Below, piece after piece: positions 24,082 to 31,680 of a stretch of 37,364 nt of DNA (within the stretch, counting starts at the first letter, position 1; the number at the start of each line of letters is the position of its first letter). The notes below the pieces were generated by a model, which was given only the letters and a program-made list of their open reading frames with translations, was not told the DNA's origin and did no database searches. The stretch is from positions 1 to 37,364 of IMG/VR virus record IMGVR_UViG_3300044638_004252. The stretch is one strand, 5' to 3'. The DNA is from a virus. A program made the position numbers and the translations under genes.

Positions 24082-25963
24082 GGAGTTAGTAAATATAATA
24101 AGAGATGCAGCCGAATACGTTAACCCCAACGGAACGTTTTTACACGGCAGAAAAACCGATGCTTCATTAGATTATAACGAACCTAGCCCTTACATATTTC
24201 TTTTAGAGCCAAGACCATTACCACAATCGAACAACAGTAAGTACGTTATAAATATTTCTTTTCCTATAATTTTTGTAGGTCAAGACAGCCCCGAAAGCAC
24301 TGAGTTACAGCGTGAAGATTTAAAGCAAGAAATGAGCATTTTAGCAATGCAATTGCTTTCAAGAATAGACCAAAACGATAACTTAGAAAATGTACGATTT
24401 GAAAGCCCTGAACCCGAAATAAGGCAAATGGCGGGAACTTTAACAGGTTTTAGTTTTAGTTTAGCATTAACGTATAATACTAATGACTGTACCATAAATG
24501 TAGATTTACCACCTTCTATAAAGTTATTTGCAAACGAAACCAATGTAGCATCAGGCACTGAAATAGAATTAGCATGGATAGCAGAAAATGTAAACCAAGT
24601 TAATATAAGTGGTTTAGGAGTTTTACAAGGAAGTACAGGAGTTGTAAATGTAGTGGTTAATAATACAGAAACATTTGTAGGAAGCGCAACTAATTCAGCA
24701 GGAACATCCACCGATAGCATAACTATAACAGTAGGTTCAGCTTGCGAAGATACAACAGCCGTATTAAAAGATACAGCAGGTAATATTTTATCAACTACCG
24801 ATATACCAAGCGGAGATAGTGAGGATATTATTGCTCCCGATGGCAGTATAACCAATTCAAATAGCGATGCCAGCTATGTAAATAATGTAAGCGTAAGGAG
24901 TGGGCAACTGTTAAAGGCAAATGAATTACCAGATATTAATTTAATAGTAAACGACCAAAACGGAAATAATCTATTAAACGTAAATAGACCAAGCGTTAAA
25001 AATTTAACTGAAGTAGTAAATGTAGTGACGGCTTTAACAGTAGATTTCAGTGCAAACGATACTACACCCGAAACTAATCAGACTATTACTTTTAACGACT
25101 TAACAGTAGGTGCAAGTCAATGGCAATGGGATTTCGGAGATGGCAATACTTCAACTTTACAGAACCCAACTCATAGTTATAAATATGCGGGTAATTATAC
25201 AGTTACTTTATGCGCCACCAACGGTTCTATAAGTGGTAAAGAAGTAAAGTCCAATTACATAGCGGTTACATTACAAAGCATACCTACAACTACTTTACAG
25301 GCATGGTATAAAGCACCTGTTGGAGCAACACCAAGTAATTTAACATTGGTAAGCGGAGCAATATCGCAATGGAATGATGATAGTGGTAATGGTTATAATC
25401 TTGTACAAGGAACGGCAGTAAGCAGACCATTATATTCAGTAACAGAAATCACTTCACCCGATGGAACGGTATATGGTGGCGGTACATTTGATGGGACAAA
25501 CGATTTTCTAAGCAACATTTCGGCAGGCTTTACAAGGGGAACGACATCAACAATGTTTATGTTATTTAAACAGAATAGCATTGCTTCAGGCACAAGAGTT
25601 GTTTTTGCTGCACAAAATGGACTTCAAGGGGTTTCGAACTTAGCTAGTAATCCGCAGTTTAGAATGATTAGCGGTAGTAATATTGACACTTTAATTGCTT
25701 ATCCTTTAATGAATTACTTTGTAGTTAAATTTCAATATTCCAATGCAGGAAATGCAAGTATAAAGATTAATAACTTAATAGCAAGGGCAATAGTGAATAC
25801 AGGAGCAAGTACAGATGTTGGAATAGTAATAGGTGGCAATATAGCGGGAACGGCTCAAAGTAACATTACTTTTGTTGAGGGTGCTATTTATTCAACAGCG
25901 TTATCAGCGCCAAACGAAACAAGCATATTAAATTATTTCTCATCTAAATTTGGTTTATGGTAA
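24071..25963 (+). CDS. Neck-Ig-PKD-lectin multidomain adhesin-like protein
   Basis: The ATG at 24071 is chosen (630 residues); an upstream start at 24026 would overlap the adaptor gene far more. Residues about 1-145 look like a neck/tail connector domain, about 149-222 an Ig-like domain, and 225-285 a phage tail repeat-like segment. Residues 322-400 form a PKD domain with WDFGDG (353-358), and about 408-630 resemble a LamG/concanavalin-like lectin fold (LQAWYKAP, FDGTNDFLS). Such modules bind surface carbohydrates. It joins a structural protein to a receptor-binding or adhesion function. Confidence 0.7.
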   Translation: MTYKELVNIIRDAAEYVNPNGTFLHGRKTDASLDYNEPSPYIFLLEPRPLPQSNNSKYVINISFPIIFVGQDSPESTELQREDLKQEMSILAMQLLSRIDQNDNLENVRFESPEPEIRQMAGTLTGFSFSLALTYNTNDCTINVDLPPSIKLFANETNVASGTEIELAWIAENVNQVNISGLGVLQGSTGVVNVVVNNTETFVGSATNSAGTSTDSITITVGSACEDTTAVLKDTAGNILSTTDIPSGDSEDIIAPDGSITNSNSDASYVNNVSVRSGQLLKANELPDINLIVNDQNGNNLLNVNRPSVKNLTEVVNVVTALTVDFSANDTTPETNQTITFNDLTVGASQWQWDFGDGNTSTLQNPTHSYKYAGNYTVTLCATNGSISGKEVKSNYIAVTLQSIPTTTLQAWYKAPVGATPSNLTLVSGAISQWNDDSGNGYNLVQGTAVSRPLYSVTEITSPDGTVYGGGTFDGTNDFLSNISAGFTRGTTSTMFMLFKQNSIASGTRVVFAAQNGLQGVSNLASNPQFRMISGSNIDTLIAYPLMNYFVVKFQYSNAGNASIKINNLIARAIVNTGASTDVGIVIGGNIAGTAQSNITFVEGAIYSTALSAPNETSILNYFSSKFGLW

Positions 25964-26202
25964 TAGGCTTAGATTTAACAGAGTTAGAGTTTGACTTAAG
26001 AAACGCAGAAATAAGTGAACAGATAAAAGTGGATTTTCCAGAGGATACATTATTTACTGCTTATGCAAATAAAAATTGTCCTACAGAAAAAGGTTATTGG
26101 ATACAAATAGTCGAGGGATATGAAAAGTATTTTACCATTGAAGAAATAGTTGAAGCAGTGCCTTATATTCCTAAAGATGAAGAACTAACTATTGAGTTAT
26201 GA
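25957..26202 (+). CDS. Hypothetical protein
   Basis: An 81-residue acidic protein (many Glu and Asp) overlapping the preceding stop. The family is not recognised; location suggests a small virion or chaperone protein linked to the adhesin. Confidence 0.5.
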   Translation: MVIGLDLTELEFDLRNAEISEQIKVDFPEDTLFTAYANKNCPTEKGYWIQIVEGYEKYFTIEEIVEAVPYIPKDEELTIEL

Positions 26203-26393
26203 ACATACTAGTAAAAAATATAACCATTAATGAAGTGAAAAAAGTAGCTTTACTTTTGGGTAGAGATTTTAGTAAAATTGAAAAGGCACAAAAAGAAAAA
26301 GGCAAAAATATTAAAACAGATGATGAATTATTAGCCGAAATGAAAGCAGATACGGATAAAAAAGTAAACGATAAAAAGCCTAAAAAGAAATAA
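26199..26393 (+). CDS. Hypothetical small charged protein
   Basis: A 64-residue Lys-rich protein ending in KKPKKK, coupled by ATGA overlap to the previous gene. The N-terminal 25 residues look like a small helical or mixed domain; the C-terminal half is disordered-like. Function unknown. Confidence 0.5.
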   Translation: MNILVKNITINEVKKVALLLGRDFSKIEKAQKEKGKNIKTDDELLAEMKADTDKKVNDKKPKKK

Positions 26394-26420
26394 AAAATTA
26401 ACTTTACAAAAAATATAATT

Positions 26421-27599
26421 ATGAGATTATTAACGATTATTTTAGTGTTGTTTTCCTTTAGTGTTCAAGCGCAATTTACAGGAATTGGAAACAAAAAATT
26501 TAGACGATTAACGGATTTTAGTATGCCAACTAGAAACTTTGGTGCTGATACCGTTAAAGCAATTAGCATAATAGACACCTCACGTTCATCGGGGTTGATA
26601 TTGATAAGTAAAGATAGTACAGCGATGTACACCTATGCCGATACTATGAATATGTACACTACAGCTAAAGCATGGAAATTCACACCATCATTGCCTTGTT
26701 GTGTTCCTGATACCATTGATTTAAACTTTATAACGACACAATGTACAACCGTAACAAGTAATAGGTGGAGACCTGTAATTACAGATAGTTTAGGGCGTGC
26801 AAGCACAACAGCGTGTGATACTATATCATACTTGTATGTGGATAGTTTAGTTTCTGATTATATTAATGCAAATGGTGGCTCTTATGAAATTGCTTACTTT
26901 GATAGTTTAGGTAAATTAACAAGTAGTGGCGAAATATACAATTTACCTACTGAATTTGGCATTATAAAAACAGATAGTTCTTCTAATGCTCGAACTGAAT
27001 TTTTAATAACAAATGGTACTCTTTCGCTAAGTACTTTATCTTTAAATACAACCGACCAGTCTAATTTAGGCGCTACACCTTATTCTTTTTCTTTTGGAGT
27101 AAATAGCCAAAACAATACAACCAATAGGTTTTCTATTGATACTTTAACTGCTACTTTAACCGTTAATTATGATGGATATCAAAATTCCATTGTAATTGAT
27201 AGTACAATTAACTTTCAATCATCTGATAATGTTAATATTTACACTTATAGTTTCCCTATTTTAAATGGAGACGTAGGGCAATCTTTAACCGTTGTCAGTA
27301 ATGATGGTCTTGGCAATTCTATATTAGATTGGGGCAATCAAATACTAACCGATACAGCTACACTAAACTTTGGCAGCATAGGCGCACATGCTTACGAGGA
27401 TTTAACCCTAACAGTAACAGGCGCAACAGATGGCGATGTAGTAAGCATAGGCATACCTAATTCAGCAGCAGTAGCAGACGCTTCATATTTTGCATGGGTA
27501 AGTGCAAGCAATACAGTAACAATAAGATGTTTTAATATAAACGGTGGTACAGTTAACCCACCAAGCGCATTATTCAAAGTAAAAGTATTTAAAGATTAA
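26421..27599 (+). CDS. Putative tail fibre with signal peptide
   Basis: A 392-residue protein. Residues 1-18 form a Bacteroidota-type signal peptide ending in VQAQ. The rest is beta-rich and Ser/Thr/Asp-rich, with a C-terminal domain (about 305-392, LNFGSIGAHAYEDLTLTV ... INPPSALFKVKVF-like) typical of phage fibre tips. Export of a fibre to the periplasm is odd for a virion protein, so it could instead be displayed or secreted by the infected cell. A -7-like TAACTTTA lies shortly upstream. Confidence 0.6.
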   Translation: MRLLTIILVLFSFSVQAQFTGIGNKKFRRLTDFSMPTRNFGADTVKAISIIDTSRSSGLILISKDSTAMYTYADTMNMYTTAKAWKFTPSLPCCVPDTIDLNFITTQCTTVTSNRWRPVITDSLGRASTTACDTISYLYVDSLVSDYINANGGSYEIAYFDSLGKLTSSGEIYNLPTEFGIIKTDSSSNARTEFLITNGTLSLSTLSLNTTDQSNLGATPYSFSFGVNSQNNTTNRFSIDTLTATLTVNYDGYQNSIVIDSTINFQSSDNVNIYTYSFPILNGDVGQSLTVVSNDGLGNSILDWGNQILTDTATLNFGSIGAHAYEDLTLTVTGATDGDVVSIGIPNSAAVADASYFAWVSASNTVTIRCFNINGGTVNPPSALFKVKVFKD

Positions 27600-27603
27600 G
27601 ACG

Positions 27604-27948
27604 ATGGGAAAATTATTATTTACACAACTTTTTGGCTTAGAGCCTACACCCGAAAACATCGCTATAATTATTGTAGGTGGTGTATTTGCTTTATTAGGGT
27701 TAGCTGTAAACCGTTTAATATCGGTTAGAAAAGCAATTAAAGAAAATCCTCAAACACCAAGTAAATTCAGCCTAAAATACTTTATAACAGACAATTGGAC
27801 ATCAATAGTATTATCGCTGTTATTGTTGTTTGTAGGGCTTAGATTTACACAGGAATTATTAGGAGTTGATATAACTATGTGGGTAGCTTTTGGTATTGGG
27901 TTTGGACTAGACAAACTCACAAAAATTATAGAAGACAAAATACTTTAG
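27604..27948 (+). CDS. Holin-like membrane protein
   Basis: A 114-residue protein with three hydrophobic segments (about 19-38, 66-84 and 90-105) and charged ends. Position next to a second small membrane protein, a spanin and an endolysin supports a holin or antiholin role in timing lysis. No known holin family could be assigned. Confidence 0.65.
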   Translation: MGKLLFTQLFGLEPTPENIAIIIVGGVFALLGLAVNRLISVRKAIKENPQTPSKFSLKYFITDNWTSIVLSLLLLFVGLRFTQELLGVDITMWVAFGIGFGLDKLTKIIEDKIL

Positions 27949-27978
27949 GGAAAGATTAAAAGGGCAAAATTTAATCAA

Positions 27979-28173
27979 ATGAATATTTTTAGAATGGAAG
28001 ACAACCATGTAGGTCTATATAAGGTTTTAATTTTTAACTTTATAAGCATGTTATTTAGTTTTACTAATATAGAAAACATTTTAAAGCTAACCCTTTTAAT
28101 AATTTCTATTGCCTACACAGTATTTAAGTTTCACCAAGACTATAAAAAAAGCAAGAATGAAAACGATAATTAA
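27979..28173 (+). CDS. Second small membrane protein, holin/antiholin-like
   Basis: A 64-residue protein with two hydrophobic stretches (about 14-30 and 35-50) and a charged Lys/Asn/Asp C-terminus. It overlaps the spanin start by 17 bases and follows the 27604 gene by 30, so a lysis role is likely. Confidence 0.6.
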   Translation: MNIFRMEDNHVGLYKVLIFNFISMLFSFTNIENILKLTLLIISIAYTVFKFHQDYKKSKNENDN

Positions 28174-28744
28174 ACTTTGGTTATTAGTAATTTGGGTAAT
28201 GGCTATTACTAGCTGTTCAACAACAAGACAAATAAAAAAATGTGAAAAGTGTTTTAGTATGCTTGATACATCTTCATCTATAAGCATTAGAGACAGCATA
28301 GCAATAGTTTATGATACCATTGATTACGTTTATACGGTTAACGCAGATACTACTATACAGTATTTGTTAATCGAGTGTGATACACTAGGGAAAGCAAGTA
28401 TAAAAACATCTGAAAAGAAAAAAGGCAATAGAAGCGATTTAAGCCTTGAACTAAAAGACAATAGGTTAGTAGCTGTTAGCACTTGCGATAAGGTCGTGGA
28501 TAGCCTAGAATTAGTAATTAGCAATACTCAAAAGTTCAGAAGCGAAACAACATCTAATACTGTATTCGTACCAAAATTAGTTGAAGCTAACTTAAATTGG
28601 TGGGAAAAAGTGAAAATACGCTTTGGCGGTTGGGCTTTTCTAATTATAGCCATTTACATAGCCTATAAGGGGCTTAAAACATATTACAAGGTCAATACAC
28701 CTATGGGGCTTTTATTGACGATTAGAAGAAAGTTGTTAAACTAA
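28157..28744 (+). CDS. Probable unimolecular spanin (u-spanin)
   Basis: The ATG at 28157 (195 residues) is chosen because it starts the signal peptide; a start 16 codons upstream would bury it. Residues 1-20 are a lipoprotein signal with lipobox AITSC (Cys20) followed by STT. A periplasmic charged stretch follows, then a C-terminal membrane segment (about 157-171, WAFLIIAIYIAYKG). A lipid anchor at one end and an inner-membrane helix at the other is the u-spanin layout, which fuses outer and inner membranes in lysis. Context fits. Confidence 0.75.
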   Translation: MKTIIKLWLLVIWVMAITSCSTTRQIKKCEKCFSMLDTSSSISIRDSIAIVYDTIDYVYTVNADTTIQYLLIECDTLGKASIKTSEKKKGNRSDLSLELKDNRLVAVSTCDKVVDSLELVISNTQKFRSETTSNTVFVPKLVEANLNWWEKVKIRFGGWAFLIIAIYIAYKGLKTYYKVNTPMGLLLTIRRKLLN

Positions 28745-28813
28745 CCTAACATCTACAATTGTAGCATTTGATTTTATTGATACGTTTACACTTTGGTCAC
28801 GTGTATTAGGTAG
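28736..28813 (-). pseudogene. In-frame 25-codon extension after the stop of the 71-residue reverse gene
   Basis: Beyond the TAA at 28814-28816 the same reverse frame stays open for 25 codons to another TAA at 28736-28738. It codes a protein-like segment (RDQSVNVSIK, NATIVDVRL). No start codon is present, so it is either a former C-terminus cut by a nonsense change or a readthrough extension. It ends inside the converging u-spanin gene. Confidence 0.4.
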
Positions 28814-29029
28814 TTATACCTCATTTAAAGAAGCGACAATAAATGGCTTATTTTTAAACTTCCCGACATAAGCATCCCTAATTTCAACAGCATAATTATA
28901 ACTATCTATGCATTCTGCCAATATTTTATACTCATCTGTTCCAATTTGGACAAAGACAAAGAAAAAACGAGGCATAACAGCCGTTTGCTGCAATGGCGGG
29001 TTTTGTGGTAAATTGTTAGTTTCTTTCAT
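28814..29029 (-). CDS. Small cassette-like hypothetical protein 1
   Basis: A 71-residue reverse-strand protein. The first 19 residues are Asn/Pro/Gln-rich and the rest folds like a small alpha-beta domain (RFFFVFVQIGTDEYKILAECID). Unknown family. It is the last of three short reverse genes separated by hairpin repeats. An in-frame extension follows its stop. Confidence 0.55.
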   Translation of the reverse strand: MKETNNLPQNPPLQQTAVMPRFFFVFVQIGTDEYKILAECIDSYNYAVEIRDAYVGKFKNKPFIVASLNEV

Positions 29030-29070
29030 TTTATTAAATTTTGTGGTTAAACGAAAGTCAGTGCATTTAA

Positions 29071-29104
29071 GCCGCCACTGACAGCAAGCGGCAAAACGTT
29101 AGGC
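29071..29104. repeat. Cassette-border repeat A with GCCGC/GCGGC hairpin and GTTAGGC
   Basis: GCCGC (29071-29075) pairs with GCGGC (29088-29092). The next bases contain GTTAGGC (29098-29104), which fits the integron core-site form GTTRRRY. CCGCCAC...AAGCGGC recurs in repeat B. It lies between two reverse genes. Confidence 0.5.
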
Positions 29105-29307
29105 TAAGAAACAACCTCGTAAGTATCAACTTCGATATCTTTTATTTCTACTCCTTTACCAATTACAGGAAATGTTGTAAATCGGTAGTAAACTAAATCT
29201 TCAATCATTCCTTGTTCGCTGTCGTAATCTTTGACATAAGAACTTTCTGTATCTACTTCTAATTCGTAGATAAATGTTGCTTGTACTTTTACTGTTTTTT
29301 TTGACAT
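29104..29307 (-). CDS. Small cassette-like hypothetical protein 2
   Basis: A 67-residue acidic protein beginning MSKKTVKVQATFIYELEV, mixed strand and helix, unknown family. The reading frame has normal codon use and lies between repeat A and repeat B. Its stop shares bases with repeat A. Confidence 0.55.
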   Translation of the reverse strand: MSKKTVKVQATFIYELEVDTESSYVKDYDSEQGMIEDLVYYRFTTFPVIGKGVEIKDIEVDTYEVVS

Positions 29308-29339
29308 TTTTTTTGTTGTTTAAAATTTGGTATCCTTGT

Positions 29340-29484
29340 GAAAACAAGCCCGAACCGCTAACACTTGCTTTGCAAAATGGCGGGTGAAGTGCTAATTTGA
29401 ACCCTTGTGCCTTGAATAAACTTTAGTGCTTTAACGAACATTTGAGCCTTGAAACCGCCACATCGCAAAGCGGCTTCGGTTAAC
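29340..29484. repeat. Cassette-border repeat B, attC-like inverted-repeat region
   Basis: Two hairpins lie in about 145 non-coding bases: CCGC (29355-29358)/GCGG (29380-29383) with inner TTGC/GCAA, and CCGC (29455-29458)/GCGG (29470-29473) within AACCG/CGGTT (29453-29481). The second resembles repeat A. The outer parts of the region are also complementary to each other, which is like integron attC sites, but the core sites are imperfect, so the assignment is tentative. Confidence 0.45.
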
Positions 29485-29637
29485 CTACTTTAAATCCCCT
29501 CTTTCTTTTGCTAATTTTTGCACTGTTTTATCAATTTCTATTTTATAGATTAATTTGCTATCTTTCGGAACTCTAACACCTATAACAGATGTTTGCTGTT
29601 TAAATTTAAGGGGTCTACCTACTTTTTTATTTAACAT
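29485..29637 (-). CDS. Small DNA-binding-like protein (ribbon-helix-helix type)
   Basis: A 50-residue reverse frame from ATG 29637 to TAG 29485. KKVGRPLKF at the N-terminus, then SVIGVRVPKDSK (a strand typical of ribbon-helix-helix proteins) and a Lys-rich helix. It is the first gene of the reverse cassette-like set and may regulate it. It is divergent from the endolysin gene, whose promoter lies between. Confidence 0.6.
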   Translation of the reverse strand: MLNKKVGRPLKFKQQTSVIGVRVPKDSKLIYKIEIDKTVQKLAKERGDLK

Positions 29638-29699
29638 TCTATGTATTTCGTTTACAAAACTAAACTAAAATATTTAAAGCATCAAATAAAAAAAATAAT

Positions 29700-29707
29700 T
29701 ATTTTTG
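29700..29707 (+). promoter_or_regulatory. -7 promoter box directly before the endolysin start
   Basis: TATTTTTG fits TAnnTTTG and ends 3 bases before the ATG at 29711. A transcript from it would start at or inside the start codon, so it would be leaderless or use a later Met. Confidence 0.45.
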
Positions 29708-29710
29708 AGT

Positions 29711-30064
29711 ATGAGAAATAAGCAATCAATATTCATTCTAAACTTTGCCAAATTAATAGTTTGGGCATATCAACAAGGTTATGAATTAACAGCAGGTGAA
29801 TTATTCAGAACCGAAGAACAGCATCAATTTAACCTCAAAGCAGGAAAGTCTAAAGCAAAAAGAAGTAAGCATCAAGACCGATTAGCAGGGGACTTAAACC
29901 TATTTATAAATGGTGTTTATAGAACCGATACAGCAAGTTATAAGCCATTAGGCGATTATTGGGTAAGCCTACATAAAGATAATGTTTGGGGCGGTGATTT
30001 TAATAAAGATGGCAATAAGACCACTAATGATGCGTGGGACGGTAATCACTTCCAAATGAACTAA
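29711..30064 (+). CDS. M15-family peptidoglycan peptidase (endolysin)
   Basis: A 117-residue protein; ATG 29711 is preferred to the TTG two codons earlier. SKHQDRLAGDLNLF carries the SxHxxxxxxD metal site (His54, Asp61), and WDGNHFQM gives the second His (113), as in D-Ala-D-Ala carboxypeptidase/L-Ala-D-Glu endopeptidase endolysins. It should cut the peptide part of the cell wall after holin opening. No signal peptide is seen. Confidence 0.85.
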   Translation: MRNKQSIFILNFAKLIVWAYQQGYELTAGELFRTEEQHQFNLKAGKSKAKRSKHQDRLAGDLNLFINGVYRTDTASYKPLGDYWVSLHKDNVWGGDFNKDGNKTTNDAWDGNHFQMN

Positions 30065-30065
30065 T

Positions 30066-30254
30066 ATGCTAAAGCCTAAAACTTATCAGATATTACAAGA
30101 CTGCATAGACAGAGGATTAATTAATGGGCTAAACACCACAATAGATCATTCAGAGGATATAAGTAATATTGACGAAGAATTATTATTATCTAATCAAAAT
30201 CTCGCAATAATGAACGAGATTTGCGAATATTTTAATTTCGATGAAACCGAGTAA
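30066..30254 (+). CDS. Hypothetical protein
   Basis: A 62-residue acidic protein starting 1 base after the endolysin stop and overlapping the next gene by 14 bases. Helical prediction by eye; unknown function. It travels with the endolysin and HExxH genes. Confidence 0.5.
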   Translation: MLKPKTYQILQDCIDRGLINGLNTTIDHSEDISNIDEELLLSNQNLAIMNEICEYFNFDETE

Positions 30255-30513
30255 CGTTAAAGTCATTTACAAAAAATTAAAAGATGCAAGAGGTTATTGC
30301 TATAATAAGCCGGCTAAAATAGAAATTGACAGCACGTTAAAAGACATTGAATTATTAGATACATTAATACACGAATTTACACACCACATACAGCCATATT
30401 TAGATGAAGAAAAAGTAGAAAAGATAGGTAATGAAATGGCTGAATTCTTATGGAAACAAGGTTATCGTAAAACAAATATATGCCAAACAAATCCACAATT
30501 AAAGGCGAAATAG
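30241..30513 (+). CDS. Small HExxH metallopeptidase-like protein
   Basis: A 90-residue protein with HEFTH (44-48) followed by HIQPYLDE, the zinc-site pattern of SprT-like and related small metallopeptidases common in Bacteroidota phages. A target is unknown. It overlaps the phosphoesterase start by 34 bases, so the two are coexpressed. Confidence 0.65.
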   Translation: MKPSNVKVIYKKLKDARGYCYNKPAKIEIDSTLKDIELLDTLIHEFTHHIQPYLDEEKVEKIGNEMAEFLWKQGYRKTNICQTNPQLKAK

Positions 30514-31469
30514 TTAAGAGATATTTAGCTGAATTTCCAAAACTAAACCCTACTCAAATTGCTCACCGAATAATGAGTAATGATATTTCAAAAAATCATT
30601 TTAAAAATATTGAAGATGCTCGAAATATAGTGCGGTGTTACATGGGTAAATTGGGACAAAAAAATAGACAAAAAATGGCATCTAATCAGTTTTATAGAGA
30701 TAAGCTAAATATTCCATACGGTGAGAAGAACGAAATTAAACACTATAAGATACCAAGTAAGGTAAAAAAGATATTATTACTATCAGATATTCACGTACCT
30801 TATCACGATGAAGTAGCTTTGCAAACCGCTTTAGAATATGGAATAGAACAAGAAATAGACTGTATTATTTTGAACGGAGATTTTATTGATTTCTACGCTG
30901 TTTCACGATGGGAAACCGATTACCGTAAGAGAAACTTTGCCAACGAAATAATGATTGCTAAAAACATCTTACAAGTTATAAGAGATGTTTTTCCTTTGGC
31001 TCATATTGTTTATAAAATTGGAAACCATGACGATAGATGGAGCCAATTTCTGTTAAAAAACGAACTTAAAGGAATAGACGATATTGAGCTATCGGGGCTT
31101 TTAAAGTTTCAAGAATTAGGAATAACGGAAGTTAAAAGTATGGCTACAATATGGGCTAATAAATTGGCGATTATTCACGGACACGAACATAAATACGGCA
31201 TGATAGCACCTGTAAATCCAGCAAGGGGGCTTTTTCTCAGGACCAAACAAAGCGCATTAATGAGCCACGTTCATAGAGTTTCAGAACACACTGAAAAGAC
31301 ACACGATGGAAAATTAATAGGTTGTTGGTCTACTGGATGTCTTTGCGAGCTCACGCCTGAATATATGCCTTACAATAATCATAATCACGGCTTTGCATTG
31401 ATTGAATTACACGACAAAGAAATGTTTACAGTTTATAACAAGAAAATAATAAACGGCAAAGTCTATTAA
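30480..31469 (+). CDS. Calcineurin-like metallophosphoesterase
   Basis: A 329-residue protein. Residues 1-90 form a helical N-terminal domain with a possible HTH (PTQIAHRIMS). Residues 95-329 carry the two-metal motifs SDIH (102-105), NGDF (132-135), GNHD (181-184), HGHE (233-236) and SHVHR (262-266). It should hydrolyse phosphoesters, possibly nucleotides or DNA ends. The early-region border follows, with a terminator-like hairpin. Confidence 0.8.
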   Translation: MPNKSTIKGEIVKRYLAEFPKLNPTQIAHRIMSNDISKNHFKNIEDARNIVRCYMGKLGQKNRQKMASNQFYRDKLNIPYGEKNEIKHYKIPSKVKKILLLSDIHVPYHDEVALQTALEYGIEQEIDCIILNGDFIDFYAVSRWETDYRKRNFANEIMIAKNILQVIRDVFPLAHIVYKIGNHDDRWSQFLLKNELKGIDDIELSGLLKFQELGITEVKSMATIWANKLAIIHGHEHKYGMIAPVNPARGLFLRTKQSALMSHVHRVSEHTEKTHDGKLIGCWSTGCLCELTPEYMPYNNHNHGFALIELHDKEMFTVYNKKIINGKVY

Positions 31470-31475
31470 TATTAT

Positions 31476-31559
31476 TATCTTAGCACTTTCATATTGATTT
31501 TGGTTGGTTGTTTTTAGTTAATTACAAGCCTGTTGCTGTGAGGCATCGGGCTTTTTTGT
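31476..31559 (+). promoter_or_regulatory. -7-like box followed by terminator hairpin (leader element 3)
   Basis: TATCTTAG (31476-31483) is the same -7 variant as at 1935. AAGCC (31526-31530) pairs with GGCTT (31549-31553), with inner TGC/GCA, followed by a T-run. It could end transcription of the phosphoesterase operon or yield a short RNA. Confidence 0.5.
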
Positions 31560-31573
31560 TTGTAAAACATTTG

Positions 31574-31652
31574 TATATTTGCATTATTCCGTTTTGCAAA
31601 AAAACATTAGACATTAAGCCCCGATACTGAATTAAGTTAATCGGGGTTTTTT
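31574..31652 (+). promoter_or_regulatory. Promoter TATATTTG plus intrinsic terminator, possible short RNA
   Basis: TATATTTG (31574-31581) is a good -7 box. About 40 bases later CCCCGAT (31619-31625) pairs with ATCGGGG (31640-31646) and six T follow. The pair would define a transcript of about 65 nt. Confidence 0.6.
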
Positions 31653-31668
31653 ATTTCAGAATGTTTAC

Positions 31669-31676
31669 TATATTTG
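31669..31676 (+). promoter_or_regulatory. Promoter TATATTTG just before the secreted-protein gene
   Basis: The -7 box ends 4 bases before the ATG at 31681, suggesting a leaderless mRNA or a start slightly downstream. Confidence 0.5.
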
Positions 31677-31680
31677 TTCT

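Noticed and set aside
24280-24855. Long reverse-strand reading frame opposite the adhesin gene
   Set aside because: It is a shadow of the strongly supported forward gene with recognisable Ig-like domains, and its own product has no plausible features.
24071-27599. Diversity-generating retroelement acting on the adhesin or fibre
   Set aside because: There is no reverse transcriptase and no template/variable repeat pair in the window.
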